DNA of 36,266 bases, taken from assembly GCA_903824515.1 (NCBI GenBank), contig CAIJXA010000079.1, positions 1 through 36,266 on the forward strand, read 5' to 3'. Origin of the DNA: an uncultured bacterium. GTDB lineage: Bacteria; Patescibacteriota; Minisyncoccia; Moranbacterales; GWC2-37-73. Positions within the stretch are counted from its first letter, which is position 1. Every line of letters begins with the position of its first letter. Of the stretch, positions 30,037 to 36,266 are shown one piece after another. The notes below the pieces were generated by a model, which was given only the letters and a program-made list of their open reading frames with translations, had not been told where the DNA came from and searched no databases. The translations under genes were made by a program, and so were the position numbers.

Positions 30037-30061
30037 TGTTTATGGTTTGTATTTTTCAACC

Positions 30062-30283
30062 TTAATCCTTCTCTGAAGAATAAAAATCTTCAGGAAGCCT
30101 TGCTGGACATTTTTCAGGCGTGTCCGTTGGCTGATTCACAGACACAATCTTCCCTGCGGGTGTTTCTTCAACTCCTGGAGAATTATAAGGATTCCTCCTT
30201 CTATTAACATGGACTATCCTCACAACTGCTACTCTTGGTGTCCCCGCTGATTCCTGCTTAGATCCCGCATCTTCTTTCTGCAT
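30062..30283 (-). CDS. Short hydrophilic hypothetical protein
   Basis: I do not recognise this 73-residue protein. It is polar, proline-rich in its second half (NPYNSPGVEETPAG, PEKCPARLPED), with no membrane segment and one cysteine. An arginine cluster is near residues 27-31 (VNRRRN). A terminator directly downstream and the absence of any competing frame support a real gene. There is no ribosome binding site and no known motif, so spurious translation remains possible. Confidence 0.42.
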   Translation of the reverse strand: MQKEDAGSKQESAGTPRVAVVRIVHVNRRRNPYNSPGVEETPAGKIVSVNQPTDTPEKCPARLPEDFYSSEKD

Positions 30284-30367
30284 GGCTTCAATTTTTAAAG
30301 AGTTTTTGAGACTATTGTATTTTCAGAAAAATCAAAAAAATATTTCCTACAACCTACCACCTAATTC

Positions 30368-30961
30368 CTACAAAACTCTGAGCTGCTCAACAATCTTCGC
30401 ATATTCAGGGATTGTTTGCGCCACGAGGTTCCAGAAGCGCTTGGAATGGTTAAATTCCTTGAGGTGGCAAAGTTCATGGACGATGATATAGTCAGCGTGG
30501 CGTTGCGGCAACAGCAGGATTTTGTAGTTGAAATTAAGGTTACCTTTGGATGAGCAGCTTCCCCAGCGGGTTTTTTGGTTGCGAATGGCAACTCCCTTAT
30601 AATTGAAACCATAGACTGCATTAAATTTCTCCAGCCGCTTGGCCACCATTTCGCGGGCGTGTTCTTTGAGTTTGAGATATTCCACGTGATCGTGACGGGC
30701 AAAAAGGCTGCTCTTGCCAATTTTTTTCATCGCCTTCATTTTTTCCAAAACCCACTCGGCATTTTTCTTGATAAACTCATCTGCACTCAAAAAGCCCATG
30801 CGCCAAGGCAGGGTAACAACACAGTTTCCGTCGCAATAAATAGCCAGCTTAAGCCTTTTTGCGGTTCGGTGTTTTCTGACGGTATATTCAATTTTCTCGC
30901 TACCCAGCGTTACTTTCTTAATAATACCCATTTCTTCAATTTTATGGCTTAATATATTCAC
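30368..30961 (-). CDS. YgjP-like metallopeptidase (DUF45 / WLM-like fold)
   Basis: A 197-residue protein with RWGSCSSKGNLNFNYKILLL followed by IIVHELCHLKEFNHSKRFW. HELCH gives His162, Glu163 and His166, with His172 as a candidate third zinc ligand. This is the usual layout of the YgjP/M48-related DUF45 family. Members are often tied to restriction-modification in some genomes, but no such system is nearby. The GTG start at 30961 overlaps the upstream stop TAG by one base, suggesting translational coupling. An internal ATG at 30931 is an alternative start. Confidence 0.87.
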   Translation of the reverse strand: MNILSHKIEEMGIIKKVTLGSEKIEYTVRKHRTAKRLKLAIYCDGNCVVTLPWRMGFLSADEFIKKNAEWVLEKMKAMKKIGKSSLFARHDHVEYLKLKEHAREMVAKRLEKFNAVYGFNYKGVAIRNQKTRWGSCSSKGNLNFNYKILLLPQRHADYIIVHELCHLKEFNHSKRFWNLVAQTIPEYAKIVEQLRVL

Positions 30962-32148
30962 TATTGTTTGATTAATAAGTTATAGCTTGTTACTGCTTGA
31001 TTGTAAAGCGGGATGAGATTGTTGTACGACCTTACATCCGCTTTATATTTTTTCAATAAACTGTTGTATTTTTCCGCTCCAGTATTATATTTTTCAAAAT
31101 TTTGATCATTTTTCAAATTATCCAGATCATCTTTCTGACTATCCAAATTTGACAATTCTTGAGTTATGACTTTTTTTTGATTCCCAAGCTGAGCAATTAA
31201 AGCTTTCATTTTTGTTTTCAACTGAACAATCTCGGCTTCAATTTTTCTCGTTTCAATAATCCCAGCATATTCTTTTCCGGTTGAACTTTGATAAATCGTC
31301 ACCTGACCAAGCTCTTGAAGATTTTTTTCCTGCTGTTGATTCTGGTCAAAATTTGCAAGCTCTTTGACGTCCACAGTTTTATTGCTTTGAGCGTCAAACT
31401 GTGGAATGATTCCAATCTTATTTCCTACACTCGTAGTCTCGCTGTAACAGTAGCCACTTCCATAAGTTGAATAGCTTTTCGGACACTCAACACCAATAGC
31501 CATGTGGTTGTCCTGCTCATAAGCAAAAATTGCAACCCCGTAGCCCATTTTTCTCAAAATCGCAAGGGCCAACAAACTCTTATCACTGCAGACACCTTTC
31601 TGCTGGAAAAGAGTTTCATATGGATAAAGCATTGTTTCGCTGCCATTTTTAGCCAAGATATTGCTGGCCTTGGCATCGTCATACTCAATAGCTTGCACAA
31701 AAGCCAATGTCAGCTCAACAACTTGATCACTGCTCAAATTGTGCTTATCGCCAAGTGCTTGCAGGCTGGTTGCTAGTTGCGAAATTGTTTGGTCAACCTC
31801 GTTTGCTTTCAAAAACATTCCATAATATTTATCTTCCCAATCTGCAGGAAGCTGGCCACTATAAGAATAAGTCTTGGGCTGGTTTTGATAATATGCATAA
31901 ACAGATTGATACAAAGTGAGTGGCAATTCATATTTCACATCTTTATAGTTCCAGGGGAAGGTTTTGATGGTGGGCTCGGTTAACTGAGGAAAGGGTTGCT
32001 TGGCGACTTGCTGCATCTTTCTTTCCAGTGCTGGTGAAACCTGGCCAATAGTATGAATTCCTCTTTTTTCTGCAATATACCAAAGTACCCCCGTGATGAT
32101 TACGAGTTCAAGGGAAACAATTATAAATTTTTTGAAAAAATTCCTCAT
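30961..32148 (-). CDS. Membrane-anchored transglutaminase-like protein with coiled-coil tail
   Basis: A 395-residue protein. An N-terminal membrane anchor (about 7-26) places the rest outside the cell. The middle has the papain/transglutaminase-like pattern: YPYETLFQQKGVCSDKSLLA with nucleophile candidate Cys187, and YEQDNHMAIGVECP with His215. A third Asp/Asn catalytic residue is not obvious. Residues about 300-350 (KIEAEIVQLKTKMKALIAQL...) predict a coiled coil, and the C terminus is rich in Tyr/Asn/Lys. It may process or cross-link surface proteins, or only bind peptides. The substrate is unknown. It overlaps the YgjP-like gene by one base. Confidence 0.75.
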   Translation of the reverse strand: MRNFFKKFIIVSLELVIITGVLWYIAEKRGIHTIGQVSPALERKMQQVAKQPFPQLTEPTIKTFPWNYKDVKYELPLTLYQSVYAYYQNQPKTYSYSGQLPADWEDKYYGMFLKANEVDQTISQLATSLQALGDKHNLSSDQVVELTLAFVQAIEYDDAKASNILAKNGSETMLYPYETLFQQKGVCSDKSLLALAILRKMGYGVAIFAYEQDNHMAIGVECPKSYSTYGSGYCYSETTSVGNKIGIIPQFDAQSNKTVDVKELANFDQNQQQEKNLQELGQVTIYQSSTGKEYAGIIETRKIEAEIVQLKTKMKALIAQLGNQKKVITQELSNLDSQKDDLDNLKNDQNFEKYNTGAEKYNSLLKKYKADVRSYNNLIPLYNQAVTSYNLLIKQ

Positions 32149-32227
32149 AAGTGTTTAAAATAATATCTCTAATACGCCAGACACAACTTTATTATTCCGA
32201 AAAATCTCCGGAACGACACAGGGAAGC

Positions 32228-32623
32228 CTATTTGAGAAAATACCCCGTTATTTCATCTTTAATCTCCTGCGGTTTCAAGTCTGTTCCAAGGAGCTCATCA
32301 AAACTGACCCAGGAAAGCTCATAAAAATTCTCTTCACAATTCCTCTCCATTTCGGGGCCTCCCAACTTCTCCTGACCGGAAATGTTTTTAGCCATAAAGA
32401 AATATTCATGTCCTCTTGCGCCATCAAATTCAAAAAACAATTCACCGATCTCGACATTCAATCCTGTCTCCTCCCTGATCTCCCTGACTGCCGCAAGTTG
32501 CGAAGTTTCACCTTCCTCAATCGTTCCGCCAGGAACAGTGAAATATTCCAGACTGTTTTTTCTCCTATGCATCAGAAGAATTTTTTCATTTTTGATTATT
32601 ATTACAGCCGCTCGTAAGCTCAT
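32228..32623 (-). CDS. Nudix hydrolase
   Basis: A 131-residue pyrophosphohydrolase fold. The Nudix box is complete: Gly33, Glu39, then R47-E48-I-R-E51-E52-T-G54-L55 (GGTIEEGETSQLAAVREIRE and ETGL). It should hydrolyse a nucleoside diphosphate linked to another group, such as an oxidised nucleotide or ADP-sugar. Substrate is not predictable. The frame is open to 32704, but the extra 27 residues are read from the hairpin and tRNA-tail repeat upstream, so the ATG at 32623 is preferred. Confidence 0.88.
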   Translation of the reverse strand: MSLRAAVIIIKNEKILLMHRRKNSLEYFTVPGGTIEEGETSQLAAVREIREETGLNVEIGELFFEFDGARGHEYFFMAKNISGQEKLGGPEMERNCEENFYELSWVSFDELLGTDLKPQEIKDEITGYFLK

Positions 32624-32632
32624 ATGATTTTG

Positions 32633-32658
32633 CAAATTTAGTCGGGATGCCGGGAATT
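32633..32658. repeat. 26-bp direct repeat A (tRNA 3'-end duplicate)
   Basis: CAAATTTAGTCGGGATGC followed by one changed base and GGGAATT. It matches 32768-32793 at 25 of 26 positions. The paired copy is the 3' end of the tRNA-like sequence plus its downstream flank. Confidence 0.8.
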
Positions 32659-32675
32659 TCACGTCGCCAAACTCC

Positions 32676-32728
32676 TTGAAACCTTGCGGTTTCAAATCTT
32701 CCACCCCGGGAAAACCCAGGTTTTCCCG
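32676..32728. other. Two adjacent perfect hairpins
   Basis: TTGAAACC/GGTTTCAA with TTGC loop (32676-32695) and CGGGAAAACC/GGTTTTCCCG with CA loop (32707-32728) stand between the two 26-bp direct repeats. Neither has a strong U-tract on the minus strand. Confidence 0.7.
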
Positions 32729-32767
32729 ACCCCTTTCTTATTCAATTCCCGAAAAATTTAAGTGGTT

Positions 32768-32793
32768 CAAATTTAGTCGGGATGCGGGGAATT
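32768..32793. repeat. 26-bp direct repeat B (overlaps tRNA-like 3' end)
   Basis: This partner of 32633-32658 covers the acceptor 3' strand, part of the T arm and 9 bases of 3' flank of the tRNA-like sequence. Confidence 0.8.
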
Positions 32794-32847
32794 GAACCCA
32801 GGCTACAAGACCCCTGGCCTTGCGTACTGCCATTATACTACATCCTG
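32777..32847 (-). tRNA. Degenerate tRNA-like sequence, possibly tRNA-Pro
   Basis: The 71-nt minus-strand sequence folds as a cloverleaf. The acceptor is CAGGATG/CATCCCG with A73, followed by a D arm (GTA/TAC). The anticodon stem CAAGG/TCTTG encloses a 7-nt loop CCAGGGG, and the T arm is CTGGG-TTCAATT-CCCCG. C1-G72 and A73 fit proline, and the loop position gives anticodon AGG. Mismatches at pairs 2:71 and 50:64, C instead of U at position 33, and no encoded CCA suggest a pseudo-tRNA or a non-decoding relic. Confidence 0.45.
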
Positions 32848-32877
32848 ATTACAAACATAATGATATCAAATTAAAAA

Positions 32878-32908
32878 ACAAAAACTGATCACATTGATCA
32901 GTTTTTGT
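32878..32908 (-). terminator. Bidirectional intrinsic terminator after ndk
   Basis: ACAAAAACTGATC (32878-32890) and GATCAGTTTTTGT (32896-32908) form a perfect 13-bp stem with a 5-nt loop and T5 in the stem tail. It lies 38 nt after the ndk stop. Confidence 0.85.
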
Positions 32909-32946
32909 CATCTTTCAAAAGCTAGCATTTTCAAGACTAAATGAAA

Positions 32947-33549
32947 CTATTCCAAGATTCCATCCAAATTAACATCATACAACATTTGTTCAGCAATAGA
33001 TCGATAGTTGATGATTTCTTCTTCATCAAACCAAATTTTGATTTCCCTTTCCGCTTCGGAAGGTTTGTCCGAACAATGAATCAAGTTTCGCACTGCGCGA
33101 CCATCGATTCCTGCGAGGTCATATGAATCCAAAGTCAAATCTCCACGGATTGTTCCAATATCAGATGTAAGCGGCTCTGTTCCTCCGACAAGCTTGGTCA
33201 CGATTCCAACAGCCTGATTTCCTTCAATCACCATTGCAAGCACCGGTCCCGATGTCATGAATGTCACCAATTGACCGATGATATCACGACCATATTCAAT
33301 AGCCTCTTTTTCAATCGGCAAATTGTTTTCCTTGCGACCGTTTACAATTCTTTCGCCTTTCGACAAAAACCATACCTCGTCTTTGTTGTAGTGTGCCCAG
33401 CATTGCTCAGCTTTTGGCACCAACAATCGCATCGCTGTGATTTTTAGTCCTGTTCTTTCAAAGCGAGAGATGATTTCACCGATAAAATTCCTTTGAATTG
33501 CATCTGGCTTAAGGATGACAAATGTCCTTTCCTTTTTTGGGTGTACCAT
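32947..33549 (-). CDS. ndk: Nucleoside diphosphate kinase, long form
   Basis: A 200-residue NDK, longer than the usual 140-150. The active-site phospho-histidine is His158 in NLIHCSDKPSEAEREI, and ERTFVILKPDAIQRNFIGEI starts the fold. Phosphate-binding residues in EFMTSGP-like sequence (VTFMTSGPVLAM) are conserved. Two insertions account for the length: about 25 residues near 55-85 (the segment around NGRKENNLPIEKEAI), and about 6 before the active site (SYDLAGIDG). The enzyme equalises nucleoside triphosphate pools. It stands alone and ends with a strong terminator. Confidence 0.93.
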   Translation of the reverse strand: MVHPKKERTFVILKPDAIQRNFIGEIISRFERTGLKITAMRLLVPKAEQCWAHYNKDEVWFLSKGERIVNGRKENNLPIEKEAIEYGRDIIGQLVTFMTSGPVLAMVIEGNQAVGIVTKLVGGTEPLTSDIGTIRGDLTLDSYDLAGIDGRAVRNLIHCSDKPSEAEREIKIWFDEEEIINYRSIAEQMLYDVNLDGILE

Positions 33550-33732
33550 AGTTTTTTGATAATTTATGATTTAACTAAAATGTTTTATTTTCAAAGCTTA
33601 GCAGAATAATTAGGTTTAATCAAGACTCCAAGTAATTAATAATTGGTCATCTGTCATCACGAAAGAGTTAGCACAGTGAGTTTATTATTGATTAGTGATT
33701 ACTGATTACTGGTGACTTTTCTTAAATTATAT
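33550..33732. other. Spacer between ndk and the metallo-beta-lactamase gene
   Basis: No gene is visible in these 183 bp. Words related to GATTACTGATTACTGGTGAC occur at 33690-33716, the same 7-base style as at 2640 and 17128. Confidence 0.5.
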
Positions 33733-34599
33733 TTATAAAGTTTTTAAAACACATTTTCCATCATTTTGGCAATCATATTCCACATCGCCTCTTTCATCTG
33801 TTCGAAAAGTATTTATTCTGTGAGCTGACAGTCTTTGCAAAACTTCCTGATTTGGATGTCCATAGGAGTTATTTTTGCCAACAGAAATAATTGCATCAAC
33901 AGGCCGTACCTGATCAAGGAAATAACTGCTGGTTGCATATTTGGAACCATGATGAGCGACTTTCAAGAAATTAGCATTCACATCAACACCATTGTCCAAT
34001 AATTCATTTTCCTGCGTTGTTGGCAAGTCGCCAGTAAACAAGAATTTATTGTCGCCAACTGTCAATTTGGCAACCACGCTATACATATTAGTATCCTTGC
34101 CGTTAATATCAATTACCGATTCAAAAGGATACAAAATTTGCAAAGTTGACCCATTGGAAAAGGTGATGGCCACATCCTTTTTGGCTTCAACTTTTTCAAT
34201 ACCAGCTTCAGCAATCATTCCCTCCAGTTTCTTGAAAGTTTGCGAATCATTTTGCATTTTAGTCTCCATTACACTGCCAACCTTGTATGCGCTCACGACA
34301 TCAACCAATCCTCCAATATGATCCTGATCAGAATGAGTTTCAATGATGGTTTCGATATTGCGATCCCAAAATGGAATATACCTCCCCAATTTTTCCAAGA
34401 GCAGTTTTCCGTCCTTACCTCCATCAATCAGCACCTGCTGTGAGCCTTGCGAAATCAAGATTGCGTCACCTTGTCCAATATCAAGAAAAACGACGCTCAA
34501 GGCCTCATTCTTGCCCTGCAAAACGACAACACTCAGGATTATTGCCAGAGCGAAAAGACCGCAGATGATGGAAAAAAATATTTTACGATTACGCATCAA
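33733..34599 (-). CDS. ComEC-type metallo-beta-lactamase domain protein
   Basis: A 288-residue protein with an N-terminal signal anchor (about 8-27). The lactamase fold follows: VVFLDIGQGDAILIS, the zinc motif THSDQDHIGG (His89, Asp91, Asp93, His94), FTGDL (Asp191) and KVAHHGSK (His216/217), ending with SYGHPNQEVL. It corresponds to the C-terminal domain of ComEC/Rec2, thought to degrade one DNA strand during uptake. Here it is a separate gene behind comEC. An alternative is a secreted phosphodiesterase of its own. The second Met (34596) is an equally likely start. Confidence 0.86.
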   Translation of the reverse strand: MMRNRKIFFSIICGLFALAIILSVVVLQGKNEALSVVFLDIGQGDAILISQGSQQVLIDGGKDGKLLLEKLGRYIPFWDRNIETIIETHSDQDHIGGLVDVVSAYKVGSVMETKMQNDSQTFKKLEGMIAEAGIEKVEAKKDVAITFSNGSTLQILYPFESVIDINGKDTNMYSVVAKLTVGDNKFLFTGDLPTTQENELLDNGVDVNANFLKVAHHGSKYATSSYFLDQVRPVDAIISVGKNNSYGHPNQEVLQRLSAHRINTFRTDERGDVEYDCQNDGKCVLKTL

Positions 34600-34654
34600 A
34601 ATTAATTTAAAATGTAAATCTCAAAATGAAAAATGACAATGTAAAAATATAAAT

Positions 34655-34733
34655 GGTATTGATACCCCAACGAGCCCCTGACTCTTCAGACTCACGAGGT
34701 AGGATATGCCACTAGTTTTGCTAGATAATAAAA
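34655..34733 (-). repeat. Dispersed 3'-flanking palindromic repeat, copy R3
   Basis: This is a shortened copy. It keeps GGTATTGATACCCC, CTTCAGACTCACGAGG and the end TTTTGCTAGATAATAAA, but has lost the central block seen in R1 and R2. It begins 27 nt after the comEC stop codon in the minus-strand sense, between comEC and the metallo-beta-lactamase gene. Confidence 0.7.
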
Positions 34734-34760
34734 ATTACATCCCCTCTTTTCATTTTAACA

Positions 34761-36245
34761 TTATAATTTGTCATTTTCCATTTTGATTTTTAAATTTTCC
34801 ATTCTCCGCATATGAGACAAGGAGTAAATCAACAAAAGGTAGTATATGACTATCTGCCATGGCTTTACATTATCAATACTAACACTTGCCCAGGGAAATT
34901 CGGCGAGAACATGAATTAATTTTATCACATAAGCCAGCAGCGCAAATGCCAGCCAAGCAAAAACCAAAGACAACGGCGTCCAGATGAAGCCAAGTATGGT
35001 TACTAAAAATACCAGCAACATCGAAAGTGGAATCACCGGCAAAATAAGAACATTCGCCAGAAGAGAAATGAGCGAAGCAATGTGAAAATTATACGCAATA
35101 ATCGGCAGCACGAAAATCTGAGCGCTCAATGACAAGGTTATGGCCTCCGAAATGCCCAAAGCTTTGTGCTTTTTCACAAAACTTTTTTCCCAAAAAGATG
35201 AGGTCAGCACAATTCCAAGTGTTGCCAAAAAGGAAAGTTGAAAACCCACATCCCAGCGCAAGAGCAAAGGATTAAGTGCTAGCATAATCGCCCCAGCAAA
35301 AATAATTGCATTCTCTGATGAGGCCAATCTTCCATTTTTCATCGCCCAAAGCAAGATGCCGCTCATCACACCTGCTCGCACTGCCGAAGCTGGCAAGCCG
35401 CTCATAATCACAAACAAAGCAATGCCCGCGATTGCAAACCAAATTGCTTGCTTTCGCCAAAACCCAAGAGCAATGCCAAGCAAAATCAGATATTCTGCAA
35501 TGATTGTCACATTATAACCTGAAACGGCCACGATATGTGTCATCCCGGTGCGCGAAAAATCATTTTGAATTTCCTTGGAAAGTCCCCCGCTTCCTCCCAA
35601 TAATAATCCTTCGGCCAATGCGCCATATGGCTGTGGAATGACTCTGGTTATCTTGTTTTCAAAAATTGTCCGCGCCGCAATTATTTTTCCATAAAACCAA
35701 TTGCCGCTGTTTTCTCCAATCTTTCTTGATTTGCCCTTTTCACATTGATAAAGCACGCCTTCTTTTGCCATATACATACGATAATCAAAACTGTCATCTG
35801 AGCCCGCCGAAGAGGCAGGCCGATTTTCAATCGCTTTGGCTGGACAAACTATTTCCAACAAGTCTCCATATTTATACTCTGGATATTGCGGAACCTGCAG
35901 CAAAACTGATATTTTTTCATCATCAAGCTTGGCAATAATATTTTGTCCAAAAGCTGAAACGCTCACTTTTTGCACAACCGCTTTTTCCTCAAAAGTTTTT
36001 CCCGCATAAATCAAATTATTCGCCTTGGCAATTTCTTTGTCAGTTTTCCACAGACCAAAAACAAAAGCGAGCAACAAAAAAGCGACCAGTGTCGCAATTT
36101 TGTTTTTATAAAAAACGAATAAAGTTATCAAAGAAAAAATCAGCAGCAGAAAAATTTGAACCTGAGTGACTGCGAAAAATGAACGCACAAAAACTGCCCC
36201 AATAAAACTCATAAGCAAAAATAAAAGTATTTTTGATTTTGACAT
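34761..36245 (-). CDS. comEC: ComEC/Rec2 DNA-uptake channel without nuclease domain
   Basis: A 494-residue polytopic membrane protein. The N-terminal helices lead to an OB-fold-like extracellular part (about 75-180). The competence domain then has the signature SRTGMTHIVAVSGYNVTII and ILLWAMKNGRLASSENAIIF. Roughly nine or ten helices follow. In most bacteria the same chain continues into a metallo-beta-lactamase domain, which here is the next gene. A GC-rich palindrome in the coding sequence (35802-35820) encodes NRPASSAGSDDS between the OB part and the channel. ComEC carries single-stranded DNA across the inner membrane. Confidence 0.92.
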   Translation of the reverse strand: MSKSKILLFLLMSFIGAVFVRSFFAVTQVQIFLLLIFSLITLFVFYKNKIATLVAFLLLAFVFGLWKTDKEIAKANNLIYAGKTFEEKAVVQKVSVSAFGQNIIAKLDDEKISVLLQVPQYPEYKYGDLLEIVCPAKAIENRPASSAGSDDSFDYRMYMAKEGVLYQCEKGKSRKIGENSGNWFYGKIIAARTIFENKITRVIPQPYGALAEGLLLGGSGGLSKEIQNDFSRTGMTHIVAVSGYNVTIIAEYLILLGIALGFWRKQAIWFAIAGIALFVIMSGLPASAVRAGVMSGILLWAMKNGRLASSENAIIFAGAIMLALNPLLLRWDVGFQLSFLATLGIVLTSSFWEKSFVKKHKALGISEAITLSLSAQIFVLPIIAYNFHIASLISLLANVLILPVIPLSMLLVFLVTILGFIWTPLSLVFAWLAFALLAYVIKLIHVLAEFPWASVSIDNVKPWQIVIYYLLLIYSLSHMRRMENLKIKMENDKL

Positions 36246-36266
36246 GAATTTACTATAGCAAAAATT

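Noticed and set aside
30361..30720. A 119-codon minus-strand frame overlapping the YgjP-like gene
   Set aside because: The overlapping frame with HELCH and RWGSC motifs is clearly the real gene.
32624..32704. N-terminal extension of the Nudix protein
   Set aside because: It is encoded by the hairpin and direct-repeat region, and the Nudix fold starts right after the ATG at 32623.
32633..32847. Direct repeats at the tRNA-like sequence read as att sites of a resident element
   Set aside because: Only about 135 bp lies between the copies, with no integrase in the window. At most it is a scar.

Overview
The window looks like a chromosomal segment from an uncultured member of the Candidate Phyla Radiation (Patescibacteria), most likely the Parcubacteria group. 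The reasons are an AT-rich sequence, nearly all genes on the minus strand, an S10-spc ribosomal protein cluster lacking rpmD (L30) between rpsE and rplO, a zinc-type S14, very few Shine-Dalgarno sequences, and small CPR-style accessory proteins (ComEC, a separate metallo-beta-lactamase protein, YgjP-like peptidase, DUF5654-like protein). The assignment below phylum level is inference.

Layout, following the minus strand from right to left. From 36245 to 26957 there is an accessory block: comEC and a stand-alone ComEC-type metallo-beta-lactamase, ndk, a degenerate tRNA-like sequence, a Nudix hydrolase, a transglutaminase-like membrane-anchored protein overlapping a YgjP-type peptidase, a short hypothetical, a PolB-related 3'-5' exonuclease, a DUF5654-like membrane protein and an ABC exporter. 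rpmB (L28) is on the plus strand at 26724, divergent from an M50 protease. From 25590 to 5858 the translation core runs without interruption: rpsL-rpsG-fusA (terminator), a methyltransferase with its own apparently near-leaderless promoter, then tuf-rpsJ-rplC-rplD-rplW-rplB-rpsS-rplV-rpsC-rplP-rpmC-rpsQ-rplN-rplX-rplE-rpsZ-rpsH-rplF-rplR-rpsE-rplO-secY-adk-map. The usual infA-rpmJ-rpsM-rpsK-rpoA-rplQ continuation is absent. After map comes a plus-strand membrane hypothetical with a good promoter, divergent from ruvX/yqgF. The left end holds a family 2 glycosyltransferase, galT, a COG2426-type membrane protein, tpiA and class II fba.

The genes themselves are mostly ordinary housekeeping. The unusual signal is in the spacers. 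In most bacteria the ribosomal protein genes are nearly contiguous. Here they are separated by 50-250 bp spacers filled with several families of imperfect inverted repeats, many built from 7-base tandem words. One family lies just upstream of the start codons of rplO, rplF, rplE, rplX and rplN. A second dispersed element, with nested palindromes gained or lost between copies, sits in the same orientation just after the stop codons of fba, map and comEC. A textbook intrinsic terminator, with an alternative antiterminator pairing, lies directly in front of rplC and is a candidate uncharacterised ribosomal-protein leader. The rpsL and tuf promoters (TTGACA boxes) are both followed within about 20 nt by a mini-hairpin and T-rich stretch. 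I found no CRISPR array, insertion sequence, prophage or obvious new defence system.
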